18,176 nucleotides of DNA. Origin: an uncultured bacterium (GTDB lineage: Bacteria; Planctomycetota; UBA1135; GCA-002686595). The DNA lies in the NCBI GenBank assembly GCA_913058555.1, contig CAJXRJ010000056.1:1-18176 (forward strand), in the 5' to 3' direction. A program made the position numbers and the translations under genes. Under the pieces are notes generated by a model that worked only from the letters and a program-made list of their open reading frames with translations, was not told where the DNA came from and ran no database searches. Numbering within the stretch: the stretch's first letter is position 1; the number at the start of each line of letters is the position of its first letter. Positions 15,037 to 18,176 of the stretch are shown here, in pieces.

Positions 15037-16296
15037 ATGGACCACGACACCCCTCCGACGCGCCGCAAGCGCCGCGCCTTCCGCATTATCCTGATCATTC
15101 TAGGGATACTCCTTCTGATCTCCGTGCTGGGGAGCCTCACCGCGAGCTTCCCCTCGGTGGCGTACGCCCGCAGCGAAGGCGGGTCCTTTGAACCGGTCGC
15201 AGGGGGTGGTTCCCATGAAGTCCAGTTCCATGCGGGCTACACGCACAGTGAAACGAACAATGGCCGAAGCACAAGCACGCCAGGAAGCGCGAGCCATCCG
15301 CTGCAGCTTTCGTCCCTCTCCATTTTGGACGCCAGTGGAACCAGCCTTTCCTCCCAGGTCGCGCACAAGATCATGGAGCAGGCGAAGGAAATCGACTCCA
15401 TGCTGTACGTCGACGTGCGCGTTCCAGGGGATCCGCTCGGTGCCGAGCGAATCGGCGACCTGATGCTTGTCGTCGAGGAACTCGACTCGAAGCCAGGGTT
15501 CTGGTTCGGAGAATGGCAGTCGGAGTACCGCGTCTTCCTCGGCTACAAACCACCCTTCGGCTGGCTCGACTCAGCGGAGACCATCAGCCCACTCAACGTG
15601 GACTGGGATATCACAGCGAGGGCGCGGTTCATCGGTTCGCCCCTGCATCGGACCAGCGCCGTGGCCCAGGTCATCGCAGACGCTGTGGACCTTGAGAGCG
15701 TCATCAAGGACGTGCTCAATGATTATGGGGCCGCCCCGCCCGTTCCTGAGGCGGCCCTTCCGCCCGAGGTCGACCTGGGCTCTTCGGCGGATGTCGCAGC
15801 CGCCACGGGCCTGGATGCCCCCCCGGTGCTGAGCGGCTCCCGCATCGGCCGCAAGGGTCAGGCCCTTTGGCACTACATCGGCGAGGACGCCTGCGAACGC
15901 ATCGACGGGGCGCGAGAAGCCCTCGATGAGAAGGGCTGGATCGTCCATGACGAGGGCAGCCGTGGGGTCGACCACAAGACCCACCGCATCATCCTGCGCA
16001 AAGGCAATGAGTTCGCGGAGTGGGTCTACCAGGAGAACCGTGAGAAGGCCCTCCAGCAGGAGAGCTGGACAAGCCACTCGCTCCCGGACGGCGGATGGAG
16101 CGAGCAGGAGTACCACATCGAAGGGCCCCCCCTGCCCCCGGCCATTTGGATTCACTACTGGCACGAGCAATCCAAGGCTGAGCTAGAAGCGTCCATGCTC
16201 GCCGCGGGCCCCGACAGGGAGGACGCGATCCTCTGCCTCCCCACCCACCAGCGTGAGCTACTGACCGGCGGGGCTGAGGCAGAGCCCATCAAGTAG
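15037..16296 (+). CDS. Single-pass membrane protein of unknown function
   Basis: 419 residues from ATG 15037. A positive cluster (RRKRR, 9-13) precedes one hydrophobic helix (about 14-36), so the N terminus is cytosolic and the bulk lies outside the inner membrane. The outer part starts with a low-complexity Gly/Ser stretch (47-85). A folded region follows (about 90-215), with ILDASGTSLSSQVAHKIME, MLYVDVRVPGD and WFGEWQSEYRVFLGY. After an Ala/Pro-rich linker (230-260) comes a second region (265-400) rich in Trp, Glu and His. No known domain is recognised. The last codons lie in the left arm of a hairpin that probably ends the transcript. Confidence 0.65.
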   Translation: MDHDTPPTRRKRRAFRIILIILGILLLISVLGSLTASFPSVAYARSEGGSFEPVAGGGSHEVQFHAGYTHSETNNGRSTSTPGSASHPLQLSSLSILDASGTSLSSQVAHKIMEQAKEIDSMLYVDVRVPGDPLGAERIGDLMLVVEELDSKPGFWFGEWQSEYRVFLGYKPPFGWLDSAETISPLNVDWDITARARFIGSPLHRTSAVAQVIADAVDLESVIKDVLNDYGAAPPVPEAALPPEVDLGSSADVAAATGLDAPPVLSGSRIGRKGQALWHYIGEDACERIDGAREALDEKGWIVHDEGSRGVDHKTHRIILRKGNEFAEWVYQENREKALQQESWTSHSLPDGGWSEQEYHIEGPPLPPAIWIHYWHEQSKAELEASMLAAGPDREDAILCLPTHQRELLTGGAEAEPIK

Positions 16297-16320
16297 GGCG
16301 GCGGAGCCACACCGCCCTAC
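16293..16320. terminator. Hairpin between convergent genes
   Basis: GTAGGGCGG (16293-16301) and CCGCCCTAC (16312-16320) form a perfect 9-bp stem with a 10-base loop. The stop codon TAG (16294-16296) of the membrane protein lies in the left arm. There is no T tract on either side. It sits 41 bases from the stop of the convergent gene and may serve both. Confidence 0.5.
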
Positions 16321-16361
16321 CCCTGGGTGCTGAAACGACGAATCGAAGACGCTGTCGCGCT

Positions 16362-18005
16362 CTAGTCGAACGTCACAGCGATCGCAGAGCTGAAGTTCGA
16401 CGTAGGCCCCGTTCCCGGCACGGTGTCCCGGAACCAGGCCTGGGCGTACCAAGTTTCACCGGCCACGATAGCTGCGTTCGCCATGGGCTGGGGCACAGCC
16501 TCAGTGTCCACCCGAACCGTGGCGATGGTCGTCAGGAAGGTGCTGAACACCTGCCTATTCAAGCGCCCGATCGAGCCGCCAAGGCACAGGGTTCCTTGAC
16601 TGCCACCGGGCTGTACGACGAGCCCAGACGTCTTTGACATCAGCATGAAGCCAAAGCTGATGCGCGGGAGGTCGTAGACGTTCAACACGAGGTCCTTGCT
16701 GTCCGCGGCGGTGTCTCCACTGGCAGCCAGACGAGCGGGATAGCCTTTTGAGTGCGGCACTCCCTCGCAAACGGACTGATCAATGCGGAGGCTCGGTGCA
16801 AGGAGTACGGCCGTCGTCAACATGCCCGACGGGTCGATCAGGTAGGACTCGAAGACCAGTGCGCCGTCCGCGTTGGGACCGCGCAGAAGCGGCAGCCCCG
16901 CCGCCCTCGACCACCCGGTATCGGCGGCGCCGTCTCGATCAACATCGATCTGGAACCCGGGGGGCAGCAGCGTTGCACCCTCCACGAAGGGACTGGACGT
17001 GGCGAAATCGTATCGCAGGAGGACGCCATCGCGGTCCATTCCCACCAGGGGAGTTCCGCTCGCCAGCACAGGCACGGCCACGACGCGTCGGTTGCGAAGG
17101 GTCGCGAGGTGGCTCTCCTGTGAACTGAACAGCGCCTCGACGAATGCAACGTCGCCCGCATCGTTCACGGGAGCGTTGCTGAACGTGCCCCAAACCGATC
17201 CGCCCGGAACACCCGTTCCGGGCGGAATCGACGTGCCAGTGATCGCGCGACCGCCTCCGTCGAACTCTAGGACGGCGCCGTTGAGCAGCAGCGCGCCGCC
17301 GCTCGCCGAGTCGATCGGAGCCGTCCATTGGCTGCCGTTGGGGCTCGTGTGCACCCTTGTGGTCAAACGGCCGCCGGGCGTACCGAGGCCCGAGACGGAC
17401 TGGCCTTCCACGTAAAGAACATCCTCGCCTGGCCAGCGAACGACCACGTCTAGAAGGCCTTGGGTCGCAGCGTCCTCCACCTTGCCAACGACGATAACGC
17501 TGCCATCGGTGGCCGCTTCCACCTGGCTGAATCCGCGCCAGGTAGCCCCCAGCGCCGCAAGCGGTGCGCCCCTGCGAGCCAGAAGCGTATCGTCAAGCCA
17601 CGCGCTATCGACGTCGAGAGGCATCGCCGACGCGGCGTCACTTGCCAGGTAGGCCAAGCGTCCACCTGCGAGGCTTACCCCGGATAGCTCGCCCTGGTCA
17701 TAACCACCTAGATCGGCAGCGGTTCGTAGCACCTCGGCGTCCAGCGTCATGTCCGACGACAGTTGCCCCGCGATGCCTCGCACCCCAACCGTAGAGGCAA
17801 TCCTGAGCACAATGGGAACTGCCCAACCGGCGTCGCGCCCCGTCACGGCGTGGCCAGTCACGAGGACGTTGGTCGGACTGCCCACGAGATCGATGGGCTG
17901 GGACGAGCTGAGTAGAACTTCGAGGGGCCGTTCCTCCTGCATCGCAGGTGGTGCGGTTAGGCAAGGCGCGGGAGAGAGAACGAGAAGACAAGCGGAACTG
18001 ATCAT
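16362..18005 (-). CDS. Large secreted protein with NxxGxxAF motif and shared C-terminal module
   Basis: 547 residues. The start is fixed at ATG 18005 because a TGA lies in frame at 18039-18041 with no other start between. Residues 1-21 are hydrophobic and end in APPA, so a signal peptide is likely, but it carries no Lys or Arg. Residues 25-400 are beta-rich and hold one clear NxxGxxAF motif (NDAGDVAF, 281-288). A weaker repeat pattern (GGRLAYLASD, DGSVIVVGKV) recalls the planctomycete tandem NxxGxxAF or DUF7453-like beta-propellers. DVDRDGAADTG near 352-362 looks like a calcium-binding loop. Residues 412-547 (16365-16772) are the shared C-terminal module: VCEGVPHSKG, FGFMLMSK, PGGSQGTLC, TWYAQAWFRD, SNFSSAIAVTF. 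The role is probably extracellular or cell-surface; no enzyme function is claimed. Confidence 0.7.
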   Translation of the reverse strand: MISSACLLVLSPAPCLTAPPAMQEERPLEVLLSSSQPIDLVGSPTNVLVTGHAVTGRDAGWAVPIVLRIASTVGVRGIAGQLSSDMTLDAEVLRTAADLGGYDQGELSGVSLAGGRLAYLASDAASAMPLDVDSAWLDDTLLARRGAPLAALGATWRGFSQVEAATDGSVIVVGKVEDAATQGLLDVVVRWPGEDVLYVEGQSVSGLGTPGGRLTTRVHTSPNGSQWTAPIDSASGGALLLNGAVLEFDGGGRAITGTSIPPGTGVPGGSVWGTFSNAPVNDAGDVAFVEALFSSQESHLATLRNRRVVAVPVLASGTPLVGMDRDGVLLRYDFATSSPFVEGATLLPPGFQIDVDRDGAADTGWSRAAGLPLLRGPNADGALVFESYLIDPSGMLTTAVLLAPSLRIDQSVCEGVPHSKGYPARLAASGDTAADSKDLVLNVYDLPRISFGFMLMSKTSGLVVQPGGSQGTLCLGGSIGRLNRQVFSTFLTTIATVRVDTEAVPQPMANAAIVAGETWYAQAWFRDTVPGTGPTSNFSSAIAVTFD

Positions 18006-18127
18006 CTGTGAGTCGAGGCAAGTAGAAGGGAGAGGATCTCATTCGCCCTTGGACGCGAAGAGCCCATTGGCAAGGGAGGATCGTGTGCGCAGCTCGCACA
18101 AATCAGCTGGGGAGCGAACCTCCCGCA
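18006..18127. promoter_or_regulatory. Upstream region of the 547-residue protein, contig end
   Basis: The last 122 biological bases should hold the promoter of the gene starting at 18005. I found no convincing promoter boxes, Shine-Dalgarno or gene here. Confidence 0.3.
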
Positions 18128-18176
18128 CTGTCTCTTATACACATCTGACGCTGCCGACGATATGCAGTGTGTAGAT
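18128..18176. other. Illumina Nextera adapter and index (artefact)
   Basis: CTGTCTCTTATACACATCT (18128-18146) is the Tn5 mosaic end as read through in Nextera libraries. GACGCTGCCGACGA (18147-18160) completes the reverse complement of the Nextera read-1 primer. TATGCAGT (18161-18168) is the reverse complement of i5 index 506 (ACTGCATA, from memory), and GTGTAGAT (18169-18176) starts the P5 sequence. It is untrimmed library sequence, not genomic. Confidence 0.98.

Noticed and set aside
1..18127. tRNA, rRNA, CRISPR, insertion sequence or phage genes
   Set aside because: I looked on both strands for cloverleaf-like GTTCGA/CCA patterns, regularly spaced repeats, and transposase or integrase motifs, and found none that hold up.
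17749..18174. Plus-strand open frame reading into the contig end
   Set aside because: It lies opposite the secreted-protein gene and ends inside adapter sequence; its last residues are the well-known adapter translation.

Overview
The window is GC-rich, densely coded bacterial DNA. The best guess is Planctomycetota. Three unrelated secreted proteins end in the same ~136-residue C-terminal module, which I recall from planctomycete genomes, and most starts lack a Shine-Dalgarno sequence. This assignment rests on recall, not on a search. The last 49 bases (18128-18176) are not biological: they are an Illumina Nextera adapter with an i5 index, so the contig really ends near 18127.

Layout. (1) 195-5251, minus strand: a tight four-gene operon read from right to left. 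It encodes a helical accessory protein, a MoxR-type AAA+ ATPase, a bpX-like protein, and a large protein with a degenerate vWA domain followed by a beta-propeller-like region. This matches the MoxR-vWA-beta-propeller 'ternary' systems proposed from comparative genomics to act as NTP-dependent threshold or conflict modules. (2) 5428-9178, minus strand: a three-gene lipid operon encoding an RND/MMPL exporter, a type III polyketide synthase with an intact Cys-His-Asn triad, and an isoprenylcysteine-methyltransferase-like enzyme. The last two resemble the Bacillus BpsA/BpsB pair that makes and methylates alkylpyrones. A 10-bp stem just past the last stop probably separates this operon from the ternary operon. 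(3) 9177-10058, plus strand: a TatT-like lipoprotein whose start codon overlaps that of the exporter head to head on one CATG. (4) 10048-10162: a 115-nt imperfect inverted repeat between convergent genes, probably a terminator.

(5) 10169-18005: mostly cell-envelope and secreted proteins. These are a lectin-like secreted protein, a small zinc-ribbon membrane protein, a parallel beta-helix protein with a choice-of-anchor-Q-like segment, a lipoprotein with beta-sandwich-like repeats, a single-pass membrane protein of unknown role, and a large secreted protein with an NxxGxxAF motif. The lectin-like, beta-helix and NxxGxxAF proteins carry the shared C-terminal module, with two conserved cysteines and a terminal SNFS...TF motif.

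I see no tRNA, rRNA, CRISPR array, insertion sequence or phage gene. No gene-free stretch exceeds about 220 bases.
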